A model generated the notes under the pieces. It did not search any database, was not told where the DNA came from, and saw nothing but the letters and a program-made list of their open reading frames with translations. A stretch of DNA of 64,000 nt from NCBI RefSeq assembly GCF_040183065.1, contig NC_091120.1, forward strand, positions 183,360,396-183,424,395. Direction: 5' to 3'. Of this stretch, positions 1 through 11,597 are shown piece by piece; positions within the stretch are counted from its first letter, which is position 1; each line of letters opens with the position of its first letter. A program made the translations under genes and the position numbers. Source of the stretch: Periplaneta americana. Its lineage: Eukaryota > Arthropoda > Insecta > Blattodea > Blattidae.

Positions 1-1221
1 TTAAAATATACTTATATTATCATGGGTATATTCTTTGCAAATCATCACATGTGAGCGATAATATGAACGATGTAATGATATGAAGCTAAAAGTAAAATAA
101 AATATAAAAATGATGAGCTAACTCTATTTAATGCTTTACTATGCATGTGAGGATTTGCAAATTACAATATTTTGTTACAAGGTATTCACTTTTCCATATC
201 ATAGTATAAAATTCTGGCCTGTTATAACTGCCTATATTTTGTAGATCTTGGTGTTATTGTTTATGCCAATATGTTGGGTTTAAACTGTTTGTAATTAATC
301 AGATGATGGGCGTATGTTCTGTTGTTGTTCATGTTACACTGAAAAATAATCATAGTCGTAGGTAGTTAATCTAATTTTGAAACTGATGGATTTGATTTTA
401 ATGATTGTAATGTATTAAATGAAACTTACGGATAATTATTCAATGTAGTAGTGATGTTGTAGAAGTTTATTTAACATGGTGTGAATCGAAAGTCTGAAAT
501 CGCTGAAAGAAATTAAGTGTTGAAAATTAATATTAGCTTAGTTAAAACAAATGGTGCAATTTGTTATTACCGACATTTACATTTTATGTAGTGTACTTCA
601 TAGCCATCCCATTTTTTCAACATTAATTGAAACCGGACTTTCAATCAAATTTATATAACAAATTGCACCATTTGTTTTAACTAAGCTAATATTAATTTTC
701 AACACTTAATTTCTTTCAGCGATTTCAGACTTTCGATTCACACCATGTTAAATAAACTTCTACAACATCACTACTACATTGAATAATTATCCGTAAGTTT
801 CATTTAATACATTACAATCATTAAAATCAAATCCATCAGTTTCAAAATTAGATTAACTACCTACGACTTTGATTATTTTTCAGTGTAACATGAACAACAA
901 CAGAACATACGCCCATCATCTGATTAATTACAAACAGTTTAAACCCAACATATTGGCATAAACAATAACACCAAGATCTACAAAATATAGGCAGTTATAA
1001 CAGGCCAGAATTTTATACTATGATATGGAAAAGTGAATACCTTGTAACAAAATATTGTAATTTGCAAATCCTCACATGCATAGTAAAGCATTAAATAGAG
1101 TTAGCTCATCATTTTTATATTTTATTTTACTTTTACCTTCATATCATTACATCGTTCATATTATCACGCACATGTGATGATTTGCAAAGAATATACCAAT
1201 GATAATATAAGTATATTTTAA
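1..1221. mobile_element. Long near-perfect inverted repeat (palindromic TE)
   Basis: Positions 1-567 are repeated as the reverse complement at 655-1221, around a unique 87 bp spacer (568-654). I see only a few mismatches over about 567 bp, for example near 25, 55 and 95. The left arm begins at the window edge, so its true outer end may lie outside. No ORF is credible. The architecture suits a foldback-type or long-TIR non-autonomous DNA transposon. It sits in the intron before the first visible exon of lipase gene A, so the pre-mRNA would carry a very long hairpin. Confidence 0.85.
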
Positions 1222-1727
1222 TTGTTGACAGTTGGGGTATCCACAATTCAACATTATAAAACTAATTCATATAATATTTTAATAGGTTTTACCTTCATAT
1301 GACAGTAAATATGTATTGTATGTGAATTGTGTAGATAACATTGAGAGTATTGATATTGTAAAATGACAGAATGTATCTGATGATGTTGACATGGTCAACG
1401 AAAACGTTCATACATCACACAATTTATTATGTAAAGGTTAACACCTAACAAAACATATAATGTAGTAAAGTCAACGACTGAAAAATTAAATTTCTAACAT
1501 ATTCACAGACTTTTCTGAAAATTACGCAAAATGAATTGCAAAATAAAAATATACACCTCCAACAGATCTTGTTTGTGTTTGAGTCATTATGACTACGACA
1601 TATTTCATAATCCTGTATGCTTTTCTAGTAACGCGCATTCACAAAACTGCAATGCTAGTAAAATCACTAGCTGTAATTCTATTTTATGTAGACAGGACTG
1701 TTACATTGTCTGTTGATATTTTTTCAG
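1222..1727 (+). other. Intron sequence upstream of gene A exon
   Basis: AT-rich, no gene seen. The part from about 1590 to 1727 (dyads such as tatttcataatcctgtatgc and gacaggactgttacattgtc) closely resembles the stretch 61395-61522 before the homologous exon of gene B. The duplication that made the two lipases therefore includes at least 130 bp of intron here. Confidence 0.7.
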
Positions 1728-1870
1728 GGCGTTTCTGTCAATATGACTACGGCAAATCTGAAAACCTCATTCGCTATAACAGTACCCAACCACCCAGCTA
1801 CAACATCAGTGAAACAAAAGTGCCTGTTGCTATACTTCACTCAGATGGCGATAACGTCGCCGATGTAACT
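1728..1870 (+). CDS. Acid lipase gene A, penultimate coding exon
   Basis: A 143 nt exon between a pyrimidine-rich acceptor (ttttttcag) and a gtaagt donor. Entered in phase 1, it reads GRFCQYDYGKSENL, then RYNSTQPPSYNIS and VPVAILHSDGDNVADVT, the C-terminal part of insect lipase 3-like acid lipases. In the family the aspartate of the Ser-Asp-His triad lies in the D-x-x-A-D segment, kept here as GDNVAD. The exon ends in phase 0 and joins the exon at 5691. Upstream exons lie left of the window. It is nearly the twin of the exon at 61523-61665: the first 40 or so bases are identical and about 16 of 143 differ, mostly at the 3' end. Confidence 0.92.
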
Positions 1871-2120
1871 GTAAGTATAACTGTTTTGTGTGAGTAGAAT
1901 AATTATTATTCATCGCCTATTGTTATTTAACATTATGGAAATACAGTAGCTAGTCCTATCACTCAACAGTGTTACATAATAAAGGATACGTGATGCAACA
2001 CGTCTCCCGTGGCACGGGATCTGCCTCCCAGGCGACAGGTCGAGCATCAGCCGGTAAACTGCTGCCTACAACGGTGGAAGTAGAGACAGATTATGAAAGC
2101 TACCCTACAGTATATCTTGA
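1871..2120 (+). repeat. Intronic part of the lipase segmental duplication
   Basis: After the donor, sequence homologous to gene B's intron continues: the tatggaaata/ctatcac block at about 1935-1965 matches 61711-61735, and the ctgcctaca...gattatgaaa block at about 2060-2097 matches 63123-63160. In gene B the two blocks are separated by a hAT element (61786-63090). Here they are uninterrupted and contain cgggatct at about 2018, so this copy is the paralogous empty site. Confidence 0.7.
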
Positions 2121-2259
2121 AAGTTTCTTTCTTTCGCCTGTTTACAAGCTTCATATCACAAGAATATGCTGTCACTGTCACAAACTCACCTAAACTCATC
2201 AACTGAAATTATTCTCATTTCATGTCCAATATCAGACTGGAGTTCCTCTAGCGTGTGGG

Positions 2260-3125
2260 GATTCGTGCGAAACAAGAAATGGAGAAAAAAAGGAAAAACG
2301 AACAAACAAAATAATAAATAGAGAAATCAGGAAATGCAGATAAAAGAAAAAATGATAAAATAAAATAAACAGAGAAATCAAGAAAGAGGGAAAGAATGGA
2401 AACACCGAATAAGAAAAGACTAAATAGAGAAACCAAGAAATGGTAGACGACTCCCTCCCCCCGTATGTGGTACCTAAGAGGTTACGTGCATTTTGGGCTT
2501 TTCAGCTTCAAAATTTTCTATAGCTCCTTAAGTAGAGCAGCGTAATCCTCAGTGAGACAAGTGGCCAACAGGCTTGGAGCTCACATACTCAGTTCCTTTC
2601 AGCCTCCAAGTCTCTTTGCGAGGACTCGTTTTCCCGACTTTTAAATTTCTTCCTCCATTTCCCCTCTCTTTCAATTCAATGTCATGGTGGACGAAGAGAA
2701 ACATCAAAAAAGAAAAGAATAAACATATATAAATGAGAAAATTTAAAAAGAAAACAAAAATGAAAAGGAAGTAATTTAGCAATCAAGAATGGAGCAGGAA
2801 AGGAAACATAAAAAGAAAAGAAGAAACAGAGAACTAAAGAAAAGCAGAAACAGAGAACTGAAGAAAAGGAGAAAGGGAAAATGAAAAGATGTAAAAGAAA
2901 TGGAGCAGTCAAGAAATCTAGTAGAAACGAAACACGATAAAAGAAAAGAAAAATAGAAAAATCAAGAACTGGAGAAAGAAAAAAAGAGATGAAAAAGAAA
3001 AGAAAAAAGAGAGAAACGAACAAAATGAGAAATAAGTACCAAAAAAGAAAAGAAGAAGTATGGACATGAAAATTAGAGAAAGGAAAAGGAAGAAAGAATA
3101 AGAAAAAATAGAGAAACGAACAAAT
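2260..3125. repeat. Polypurine (GA/A-rich) low-complexity tract
   Basis: Long runs of A with G, such as aaagaaaagaagaaacagag, at 2265-2440 and 2690-3125, with a more balanced stretch between. The open frames on the minus strand here encode only F/S/L-rich low-complexity peptides and are artefacts of base composition. Confidence 0.8.
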
Positions 3126-3542
3126 GGACTAAGAACTCAAAGGTGTAGAGTCGGGAAGGACTCTTATGCCGTATACTCTCCTGAGTCCTGAGGCAATTTT
3201 TGTTTTATTTTTAAAGTTCAATAGAATTCTACAATTCAAAAAAAAAAAAAAAAGCCACTGAAATGAAGAAAAATGTTTTAAAAAACTTTTCAGGTTACAG
3301 TTAGGGCACAAATGCATGTACATTACACTATACTTCGGATCTCTGCACATACATCTATCACATTCCTTTTTACACTTAAGATATCACGTTTCCTGTGTAC
3401 TTGCTTCGAAAGCCTGTCCTACGGTGCCTTGGCGTTGAGTTGCTGTTCGTCATTTACATTCACAAAATAGTCGAAACACGCATTGCAAATGATTAAATCG
3501 ATCTTCTTGTGCTTTCTATAAGTTCCAAGACATGTCAGGAGC

Positions 3543-5190
3543 TTGACAAGCACAGATTTTGCAGATAAAGTAGAATCATTACAGCCATGCGGGAAAGAGA
3601 TTTGGATTTCACAAAACATCTTCTTGGAAAACCTACCCATTCAGGAATTACACCTCAAATATGCTTATGAAGAGATGGTTTACGATTCTCAAGCAAAAGC
3701 TGAAGTTTTATCAAATTCTTCCCAACTACGTTTTCATATACATCATTCATCTGATGCTACATTCAATCATGATGCCACAATGATACCAGACCAGATTCGT
3801 CAACAATAGCCTGCACAATCCGACCCCAAGCCACTCCAAACGAAATTAAAACTATCACACAAAAACTTCCATTAAACAAACCTGCTGCACCAGATGATTT
3901 AAAACCGATTGCATTGGAAGACTATCTAGGCGAGCTATCATAAAATTGACTAAAATTTATAATACTTGTTTTCGATTTATCTAATTTCCTCAAGCATGGA
4001 AATGTGCAATAATTACAGTTTTTGCTAAAGCACAAAATACTTCTATATTGCCACAGAATTACAGACCTATCAGTCTCTTGGATTATTTTGGCAAAATTCT
4101 TGAGCGGCTACATTTGTCACGCCTTAATCCACTTTCAAAAACGCCTGAGAGTGTCCAACATGAACAATTTGACTTACAAAACCAACACAGTACTAAGGAA
4201 CTGTCATTCATACTCACATCTCATATTCAAGATAGCTTCAAACATCAAAAGCATAGAGTTGCTACTTTTATTGACATTGAGCAAGCATTTGACACCGCCT
4301 GGCATGATGGGCTTTTATGTAAACTTCTTAAACTTAACATACCAAATGTTTATATCCAATTCATTGCTAAATACTTATACAATAGAACCTTCAGAGTACG
4401 GTGTGGATAATAAATTTCAAGTTCTCGAACCATTGAAGCTGAGATTCCTCAAAGATCTGTTCTTGGGGCTATTTTGTGCTCCATTCATGTACAGAATCTT
4501 AAAAAAAACCTGAATGCTTGCATATGCTTTATGCAGACGATACAGTTCTCTACAAAATATATTATAATAGTATTTTTGCCTGTCAACAAATGCAAGCAGC
4601 TCTTAATTTGCTAACACATACGTATATGAAATGGTGGATAAAGATTAATGGAACTAAGTGACGGGCAGCGGTTTTTATTAAAAATTTTCCACATTTACCA
4701 GAGGAGCTCACAGTTCAACAACAACACATACCTTTTAATTCGCCTGTAAAATATATTGGCGTTTACCTTGATAGAAGACTGGCTTACAGATACCGTACGA
4801 ACTCAGAGACAGAGCTTTTCAACGTTTCATGCTGTTATATTCTCTCTTCAAAAGTCGTATCTCTCTTAAAGTAAAAGTTTTATTATACACTTGTCTGATC
4901 CGATCATATATGTTATATGCCTGTGAAATTTGATGAAATGCTCATATATGTCATATTAAAAGACTGGATGGAATATAAGTCAGTATGTAGGACAATTACG
5001 GGAGCATACCATCATATCAGTAACTGTCAGTTATATGAGTCGTTAAATATAATGCTATTTAGTAATTATATTCAAAGTGTCAAATACAAGTACAAAAAAT
5101 CTATAAGAATACATCCAACTCCACTGAGCAAACAACTTAGCCATTTCTCATGTTTAAATGTCAAAGAAAACAAGGAATGATTTGTTGTAA
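3543..5190 (+). pseudogene. Decayed Jockey-like non-LTR retrotransposon (RT domain)
   Basis: A broken reverse transcriptase read across several frames. Near 3880 a KPAAPDDLKP-like block corresponds to the KAPGPDGI region. At 4048-4410 come NYRPISLL, QNQHSTKEL and FIDIEQAFDTAWHDGLL, the fingers and palm motifs of Jockey-type RTs. Near 4440 a degenerate PQRSVLG replaces GVPQGSVLG, and at about 4521 MLYADDTVLY carries the catalytic YADD. Frameshifts and stops occur between all these blocks. No endonuclease domain is recognisable upstream. The fragment lies in the last intron of lipase gene A and cannot be functional. Confidence 0.85.
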
Positions 5191-5290
5191 AACACTTCAT
5201 TTTTAATGAAAATGTATGAATGTAAATTAAAATATATTTTTGTTATACTGGATCATGTACAATATTACATATACATCTTGTAAAAGACAT

Positions 5291-5337
5291 ATCATCATCA
5301 TCATCATCATCATCATCGTCATCATCATAATCATCAA
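5291..5337. repeat. (ATC)n microsatellite
   Basis: About fifteen imperfect ATC/GTC units. Both strands give spurious open frames across it. Confidence 0.9.
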
Positions 5338-5690
5338 TGTCCTTATTATATGTTCAATATTGTCCTGCAAATTGAAAGTGACACTGTTCCAAATTTTCAA
5401 ATATTTGTTATACTGTACCCGTATACTGGAAGGAGAACCTATCCAAAACTGTTTCCTGCCGCCGTACACTCTACGATTTGGAGGGAAGTGGAAAACACCA
5501 AAGGCGCCTCTTTTTTTAATTACAAGAAGAACATAGTCCACGATCAGAATAATGTCCCTTTTGTACCCGCAGAATTGTGTAAGTCGGATGTAGGGGAGAT
5601 TAAAAGTAGTAACAAAGAAGTCAAACAACCGAAATACTGGCATTAAGATTTAAGTCGGTATTCTAAAACCTGGTTGCTTGTCTGCTTCAG

Positions 5691-5846
5691 GATGTCATGA
5701 AGCTGTACAACGAACTACCCAACGTGATCAAACTGCAAAAGGTGGAAAGTAAGGATTTCAAGCACGAAGACTTCATCGCTCACAAAGATGTCGCCACACT
5801 TGTCAACAAGCCCGTCATAGACATATTACACCTATATTGTACATAG
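5691..5846 (+). CDS. Acid lipase gene A, last coding exon
   Basis: Follows a clean acceptor (tctgcttcag) and is read in phase 0 for 51 codons to TAG at 5844-5846. It begins DVMKLYNELPNVIKLQKV, the family's D-V-x-x-L-x-x-x-L-P-N-V signature. FKHEDF then supplies the expected C-terminal catalytic histidine (usual form N/K-H-x-D-F). It ends with VIDILHLYCT. Joined to 1728-1870 it forms the C-terminal 98 or so residues of a lysosomal or secreted acid lipase. No defects are seen, so this gene looks intact in what is visible. Confidence 0.92.
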   Translation, partial: DVMKLYNELPNVIKLQKVESKDFKHEDFIAHKDVATLVNKPVIDILHLYCT

Positions 5847-5878
5847 TAGCAGTTCAAATCTCATGTAATTCTGTGTCA

Positions 5879-5884
5879 AATAAA
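5879..5884 (+). promoter_or_regulatory. Polyadenylation signal of lipase gene A
   Basis: AATAAA 33 bases after the stop codon, with a second AATAAA at 5895-5900. The 3' UTR would be very short, as in many insect digestive lipases. Confidence 0.7.
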
Positions 5885-5921
5885 ACAGTTTTATAATAAA
5901 TAATTTTAAAAATCGAAAAAA

Positions 5922-5924
<3 letters not shown>

Positions 5925-5961
<37 letters not shown>
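5925..5961. repeat. (CT)n microsatellite
   Basis: About 18 perfect CT dinucleotides. Confidence 0.95.
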
Positions 5962-5962
<1 letters not shown>

Positions 5963-5986
5963 CAGCGAGGAGAGGCCCGAAGGCTT

Positions 5987-6191
5987 AAGGCTGGTTCACA
6001 ATAAACCGGGAATGAAAACGGCAACGAGAACGAGAACGGAAATAATGTTGAAATAAATGTATTTAAATGTATAGGCCTACATTCACAATAATTAATTGTA
6101 AATGCTCACATTTGAATACATTTATTTTAACAATATTTCCGTTCCCGTTCTCGTTGTCATTTCCATTCCCGCTTTATTGTGAACCAGCCTT
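5987..6191. mobile_element. MITE, GGCTGGTTCACAATAA family
   Basis: 205 bp with imperfect terminal inverted repeats: aaggctggttcacaataaac on the left, ttattgtgaaccagcctt on the right. The TIRs extend inward through GAACGAGAACGG-type words for about 70 bp. It is non-coding. A longer copy is at 47084-47871 and a left-end fragment at 13129. Left flank TTAA suggests a TTAA-like target, but the right flank does not confirm it. Confidence 0.85.
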
Positions 6192-6539
6192 GACACTGCA
6201 CCCTGAGGCTTAATGTTACTGAATTTTTAAATTTGAATTTATTAAAATTACATATACATATTTAAAATTGTGTATAAATATATATTTCTATACACATTGC
6301 TTTGGAGATTTAGAATGTATACACAGTTGTCAGTTATGTACATACTTTGTACTGAAAAGAGCAAAATGATCGTGATTGAGGCAGTTCTAGAAGTGACATA
6401 ACTTAATTTAAATCTTAAATAAAAATTGAGAAAAAACAAACTACTTGAAAGAGCAAAATAAAGAAAAATTATCCATAATAAAGAAGTCAATTAATGGACA
6501 GAGTATCTGCGAGCCCATGATTATTACTACTACTATTAC
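6192..6539. other. AT-rich spacer, nothing recognised
   Basis: No exon, RNA gene or repeat boundary that I can support. Confidence 0.5.
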
Positions 6540-6755
6540 TAATAATAATTATTATTATTTCTTTATTTAATCAGGCAGAATGAAGGCCAGTAGGCCTTCA
6601 TTTCCACCCAGCTAGACACTAATTCTAATTAAATACAATTGCTTACATAGTTATTACATTAATATCTAGACCATAAAACAACATGAAAGTAAATAATGAA
6701 AGTTGGATAAGTAATGTTAGTGTGACAATAATAAACAGTGGTAAGAAATAGTTGT

Positions 6756-6813
<58 letters not shown>

Positions 6814-6849
6814 GTAATAATAATAATGAGATAATTTAGATATTTATAT

Positions 6850-6894
<45 letters not shown>

Positions 6895-7797
6895 CCATTA
6901 AATATTGAGAAACCTGAAACAGCTATTATTGTTAACAAGAATTGTTAGAAAAATATTTCGTTAGCCTATTCTTAAATTGGTTTGATGTCTGACAGTCCCT
7001 GACATTACTCGGTAGGGAATTCCAAAGTCGAGGAACAGCCACAGTGAAAGAAGATGAATATGAGGATGTTCGGTGGGAGGGAATGGATAATATTGAGGAG
7101 TGTTGTGATCGTGTGTCTAGGTTATGATGGGTGGATAAATTTTGAAAACGAGACGCAAGATAGACAGGAGTGGAGAAATGCAATATGTGAAAGAGAAGGG
7201 AAAGACAGTGGATTTTCCTACGATCTTCTAGACGGAGCCAGGACAACATTTCGAGGGGTGGTGTTACGTGATCAGCCCGGCGAATATTGCAGACGAAACG
7301 GACGCACATATTATGAACACGTTGTAGTCTCTGCGCCGAAATAACGCTTAGGTCAGTAAGCATTATATCACAGTAATCGAAGTGGGGCATCACGAGTGTT
7401 TGCACTAACATTTTTTTCATGGAAAAGGGTAGAAAATTCTTCAATCGCCTAAACGAGTGGATTAATGAGAATACTTTTTTGCAGGTTTCTGCAACTTGAA
7501 TGTTCCAATTTAAACTTTTATCCATATAAATACCTAGATTCTTTACTGATTCACTGAACGGAATTTCGGTACCATATACTTTAATCGGGGACAAATTTGG
7601 TATGGTAATAGTCCTTAACAAACGTGAATGGCCCACAATGATTGACTATGGTTTTTCTGGATTTAGTTTAAGTCGAAATTTCCGTGTACATGTCCAGATT
7701 GAGTCCAGATCGTCATTAATTTTAGTTATTACATAATTTATTTCGTCAGTGTGGAATTTTATGTATATTTGAAGGTCGTCTGCATAGAGATGGCGTC
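6540..7797 (-). pseudogene. 5'-truncated CR1/Jockey-like non-LTR retrotransposon
   Basis: On the minus strand, LYADDLQIYIKF (at about 7780) starts the preserved part of the RT. A nonsense codon follows LNPEKP, then an open 234-codon frame (7636-6932) carries the RT thumb region and a C-terminal AVPRLWNSLPSNVR motif typical of such ORF2 proteins. The 3' UTR contains (AAT)n and (TA)n tracts and ends in simple repeats near 6540. The 5' truncation point coincides with an (ATT)n tract at 7798. A second relic of the same or a close family is at 32640-33135. Confidence 0.85.
6757..6893. repeat. (TAA)n and (TA)n microsatellites
   Basis: (TAA)n at 6757-6828 and (TA)n at 6853-6893, inside the 3' UTR of the minus-strand retroelement. 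Open frames of I/Y repeats here are artefacts. Confidence 0.95.
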
Positions 7798-7799
7798 GG

Positions 7800-7835
<36 letters not shown>

Positions 7836-7882
7836 GATTATTATTATATTTATTATCATTAACATTATTATTATTATTATCA
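7798..7882. repeat. (ATT)n microsatellite
   Basis: Imperfect ATT array exactly at the 5' break of the minus-strand retroelement. Confidence 0.9.
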
Positions 7883-8975
7883 ACATTTTAAAATAAATTC
7901 CATTTTCTCAAAACGACATTTTTCATCATACAAATGGTCACTCGCGGTATTTGCTCCAATTCACATGCAATTTTGGATGAATACTCTCAATACAAAAAAC
8001 TGTGCATGGAATTGGCTCTTGATTAAATATTTCTTCTGTAATTAATTTTAACTTAAAAAGAAATGATGAAGAAAACAAATTGACCGAAATGAAAATTTTT
8101 ACACACCTTGATTACATAACATTTAACACTGTATCACTTAGGAATGCAATAATGATTACTTTCACATGTTAATAGAACTAAGTTTAAGAATACCTTAGTT
8201 CTACTAACACGTGATAGTAATCATTAATCATTATTCCATTCCCAAGAAAATTGTTATGTTCTTCACCAGTGCGCAAATTTTAAAATCAATGCGTAATTTT
8301 ATTAATTATGGAATGTAAATCCTTGACAAAAAATGTTAAAACATAATTTCAATTATAGTCCCGCAAGGGGCACTTTGAATTTAAGAATGATTAAGTTTCA
8401 TAAAATAAGAAAATAATTAATATTGAAGGAACTAATATGTTAAATGTGTTGGAATTTGGTACAAATATTTATATTTACTTAGAACCAACCCACAAAATTC
8501 GAAAGCAATTGAACCAAAACTGTAGAAAATGTCAAATTCAGTCCCAGTGTCCCTTAAGATAATGTATTAAATATTTCAGGCTAAAATTAATGACGATATT
8601 AATGATTCATGAAACATTTGGAGCTGATTATTCATTAACCTTACCCTGTGCATTAGTGCAGCATGAATTAATGTGACAGATCATGCAAATGATATGTGAC
8701 ATTCAGCATTCTTTTGCTTTAGACTTTGCATTTAAGTTAGTAATATTACTATAGTAATTGTAAATGTTGCTGGATTTATTTGATGTTTTGTTTGTATAAT
8801 CCGTAATCATGCACAAATATAATGGGTTAACTACCTAATAATTAAAATGCTTCTTAAAGCAGTAATGAGTCTTTGCTTTTATAACTTCATTTCCTGGAAA
8901 ACTACATCTCACTGACAACCATCATTCTTGCAGTGGACTCTTCAATTTTAAGTATCTAAGATACAGTGTGTCATA
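7883..8975. other. Intergenic AT-rich sequence with one hairpin MITE
   Basis: No coding sequence seen. A 100 bp inverted repeat at 8142-8241 (gaatgcaataatgattact, mirrored by a gtaatcattaatcattattccattc-type arm) is the only structure. The words just before it, attacataacatttaacactg, recur at 38510-38540, so it belongs to a dispersed repeat. Confidence 0.55.
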
Positions 8976-9640
8976 TAATAGTACATTATGCAACCAGCCT
9001 ATAATGAAAGTAATTAAGAAGCGAGCATAGATATTTATGAAACGAGCGCTTGCGCTCGTTTCATAATTTTCATACGAGCTTCTTAATTACCATTATAGGC
9101 GAGTTTCATACGACTTTTTATGCTCGACCATATTTCTAACTTGATATTATTAATTTTCTTTGTATCTGACCTTGGCCAATGTCCCGTATGTTGTGAGATG
9201 TGCGCAGACGCGAAAGTATTGATTTTTTCCGAGGAACAGATGTTCACATTGATCTTGCTAGGCCATAAGAACCTACAGAGATAACATTGAAATTAAATTA
9301 GACATTGAAAAACGAGATGACAAATTGAATTTATTTGGATATTATTTACAATTAACGCTAATTATTATAGTAACAGAACATAACCTTCTCCGACAGTATT
9401 GGATTTCCAGCCTCCGTGACTTTTCGCTAATTCTCTTTCGATTGCAAATCCGAGAATAATCGATACTTGCGGTTTTATAACGGTAGAAAGCTGACCTGTC
9501 ATTGGCTGAACAGTTGTAACCTGAGTCGTCATTGGCTGAAAGACCTGACCTTTAATGAGTAGGTGTACTTTAATGACATGCATTAAAGGTCTGCTACCAA
9601 GTGTATAATTACTACATTTCGGCATGGTCGAGCATAAAAA
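8976..9640. mobile_element. Dispersed 0.67 kb repeat, copy 1
   Basis: Highly similar to 19806-20489, both starting taatagtacattatgcaac. The left part is a stem-loop (about 8998-9107; the cctataatgaaagtaattaa side pairs with ttaattaccattatagg). The right part, about 9113-9640, is bounded by inverted ttttatgctcgaccat and atggtcgagcataaaa, i.e. TIRs of a DNA element. Both copies contain two direct TCATTGGCTGAA words. A short minus-strand frame is conserved between copies but not recognised as a known protein. Confidence 0.75.
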
Positions 9641-10117
9641 TAATTAAGATGTTTAAAACAAGAAAAATAAATAAATTTAACTGTTTTATGCGGAAAAATA
9701 AATCGAAGTATGTAGGGAAATACAAAGACAATGGTCGTTTTTGCACAATTATATTAGTCAAAATGCTTATTCGCAGGACCGAACAAGATTTATTCTATAA
9801 CAGGCCTGAGCGTAAGTAACTCGATTGAGTCACTGCATAAAACCCCTTAACTTTTCACTCCACCTTCTCCGACTGAGACAGTAATATTTTGGTGTGGTAC
9901 GAACAGGCAAAAAAGGTCGGTGACGTATTGTATAAAGCGGGCATTATAGCTTTTACGAACTTTCGGCTCTCGCTGGTCGTCTAAAATCCACCACTGATGC
10001 ACAGAGTCTTACTGTGTGTTTGCTTATAAGGAGGTATAGGCGAAATGGACATTGGCGGGAGTTTATGCGTACCTTTTACTTCCCCTGTTATGCCCAAGGC
10101 TGTTCTATATACAATAT

Positions 10118-10325
10118 TTTAGGAGAAAAATTCGCTCCGGCGCCGGGGATCGAACCCGGGTCCTTGGTTCTACGTACCAAGCGCTCTGGCCACTGAGCTA
10201 CGCCGAATTCAATCCGCAGCACCGGTTCGAACCTTCCTCCTTCGATGTTTCCCTTTGTGCTCTTTCTCCAAGTTAGGCATATCCAATGTCAACTGCCATT
10301 ATACTAGGAGCGCACTCAGCTGAGT
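10118..10325 (-). mobile_element. tRNA-derived SINE fragment
   Basis: On the minus strand, 10138-10205 is tRNA-like: box A TAGCTCAGTGG, an anticodon-like arm CTTGGT...ACCAAG, and box B GGTTCGATCCC. The acceptor-like CGGCG/CGCCG pair is retained. A non-tRNA body with many divergent words surrounds it, and no CCA-less gene context or terminator is present. This is a SINE head, not a tRNA gene. Exact element ends are uncertain. Confidence 0.7.
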
Positions 10326-10373
10326 GACTTGTTTGCCGGGAATCCGCAGTTATTATGCACTGCTAGCTGAGAG

Positions 10374-10496
10374 AATATTATAGGCTAGACATATTAATTT
10401 GTCCTACAGAATTTATCTGTAATATTGACACAATATTTTTTTTGACAAAATATTACGGATAAATTCTGTAGGACAAATTAATATATCTATAATATT
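10374..10496. mobile_element. Small inverted-repeat MITE
   Basis: Arms of about 53 bp (aatattatag...tctgtaatatt and its complement ending ctataatatt) flank a 15-20 bp loop. Non-coding. Confidence 0.75.
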
Positions 10497-10538
10497 ATGT
10501 TCTACATAGTTTACGAATTTTAGTACGTTTTAGTTCCA

Positions 10539-10692
10539 TAATGAGGGAAGACAAGAAAGAGAAACCTAACTATTGAATCCACTGCTAAGAACTGTTTCTA
10601 AACATTTCAGAGCTAACCTTCGGTTTCTGTGCTAACTCCTCTTCACAACAGAACCGACAGATATATTCTCTATTCTCTTTCTTCCCTCATAA
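10539..10692. mobile_element. Small inverted-repeat MITE
   Basis: Ends ataatgagggaaga and tcttccctcataat form imperfect TIRs of about 25 bp around 100 bp of non-coding sequence. Confidence 0.65.
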
Positions 10693-11047
10693 TATTGTGA
10701 ACTGTACGTCCGAAACTTCGGACTTTTCTTCACCTAACATGCAATTGCAGAAAACAATTGACACAGCAGAATTAATAATGAAATACATCCCCGCATTTCT
10801 TTGATCAAATCAGTCAGGTTGAACTATAAAACATCGGTGATATTCTCATCGCTAGAAATCTAAAACAGACGAAGGCAAGGACGACTTCGCTCAAGCATGA
10901 CAATTGCCGATTAAAGCGACGTACTTGCAATTCACTACGTCCCAACATTATAGCTCGAGTTGCGGTTTTTTTAGTCTTTTCCGTATTTCATGCAAAACCC
11001 ACATCCTAATTATAGTTTCGTGAAACGTGTCCATGCCAAACAGCTAG

Positions 11048-11055
11048 TATATATT
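11048..11055 (+). promoter_or_regulatory. Candidate TATA box of lipase gene B
   Basis: TATATATT lies 41 bases upstream of the gene B start codon. A start site about 30 bases downstream would leave a leader of only about 20 nt. Plausible but unproven: the region is AT-rich and an upstream non-coding exon cannot be excluded. Confidence 0.35.
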
Positions 11056-11095
11056 TACACAGCGAAACGAGTGATATACCCCCACGAAAACCATA

Positions 11096-11191
11096 ATGCT
11101 CAGGAACTTAAGTTTAATTATACTTGTACTCGCGTTGTACGGGGAAGTGAATGGTGACAGCAAAGGCAATCCCGAAGCATTTCTGGACATG
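11096..11191 (+). CDS. Acid lipase gene B, exon 1 (signal peptide)
   Basis: ATG opens MLRNLSLIILVLALYGEVNG, a textbook signal peptide with a short positively charged start, an I/L/V core, and likely cleavage after the small residues near 19-20. Then comes NPEAFLDM, matching the mature N-terminus of insect lipase 3-like enzymes. The exon ends in phase 0 at a gtgagt donor. The next exon in frame and phase is at 14259. The protein is expected to be secreted or lysosomal. Confidence 0.9.
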
Positions 11192-11597
11192 GTGAGTCTA
11201 CATACGTACTCTACTGCCAACAAGCTAATGTTACATTAAAAATTCAATATTAGTGAAATAATCTGATAAACTGACAACAGAGGGAAATCTCGATTGACAA
11301 ACGCGATATTTTACTAAAAAATTCCAATTACCGGTACTAGGTTCTCAAGTGTAGATTCCAATATGACTTTATTTTCACGTAAAAGAGCAGCCATAGCAGA
11401 TTGTACGAGCTATGCCAGCGGTCATCAGCACAGCCGCCGAGAAGGGGGAGGGGCAAAGGGAGCGAGTGCATATGGGCCCGTCAGATTAAGTGAGTCTTTT
11501 TATTATCATGAATAATTATTCGTAGATACAAACGGGTACTATAAAATTCTGTAAGAACATTTGTTACATAAATTTAACATATTAACTCAAGAATATT

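Noticed and set aside
1969..2193. Small ORF after gene A exon 7
   Set aside because: Lies in intron sequence duplicated in gene B, where the frame is not conserved and is interrupted by a hAT.
2248..3023. Hydrophobic minus-strand ORFs resembling membrane proteins
   Set aside because: F/L/S-rich peptides from GA-rich DNA. No homology, no exon signals.
5227..5643. 138-codon minus-strand frame
   Set aside because: Crosses an (ATC)n microsatellite and overlaps intron sequence. No recognisable domain.
7054..7344. Plus-strand ORF of 96 codons
   Set aside because: Shadow of the minus-strand reverse transcriptase frame.
10138..10205. Functional tRNA gene on the minus strand
   Set aside because: The anticodon loop lacks the invariant T before the anticodon, acceptor pairing is only partial, and it is embedded in a SINE body.
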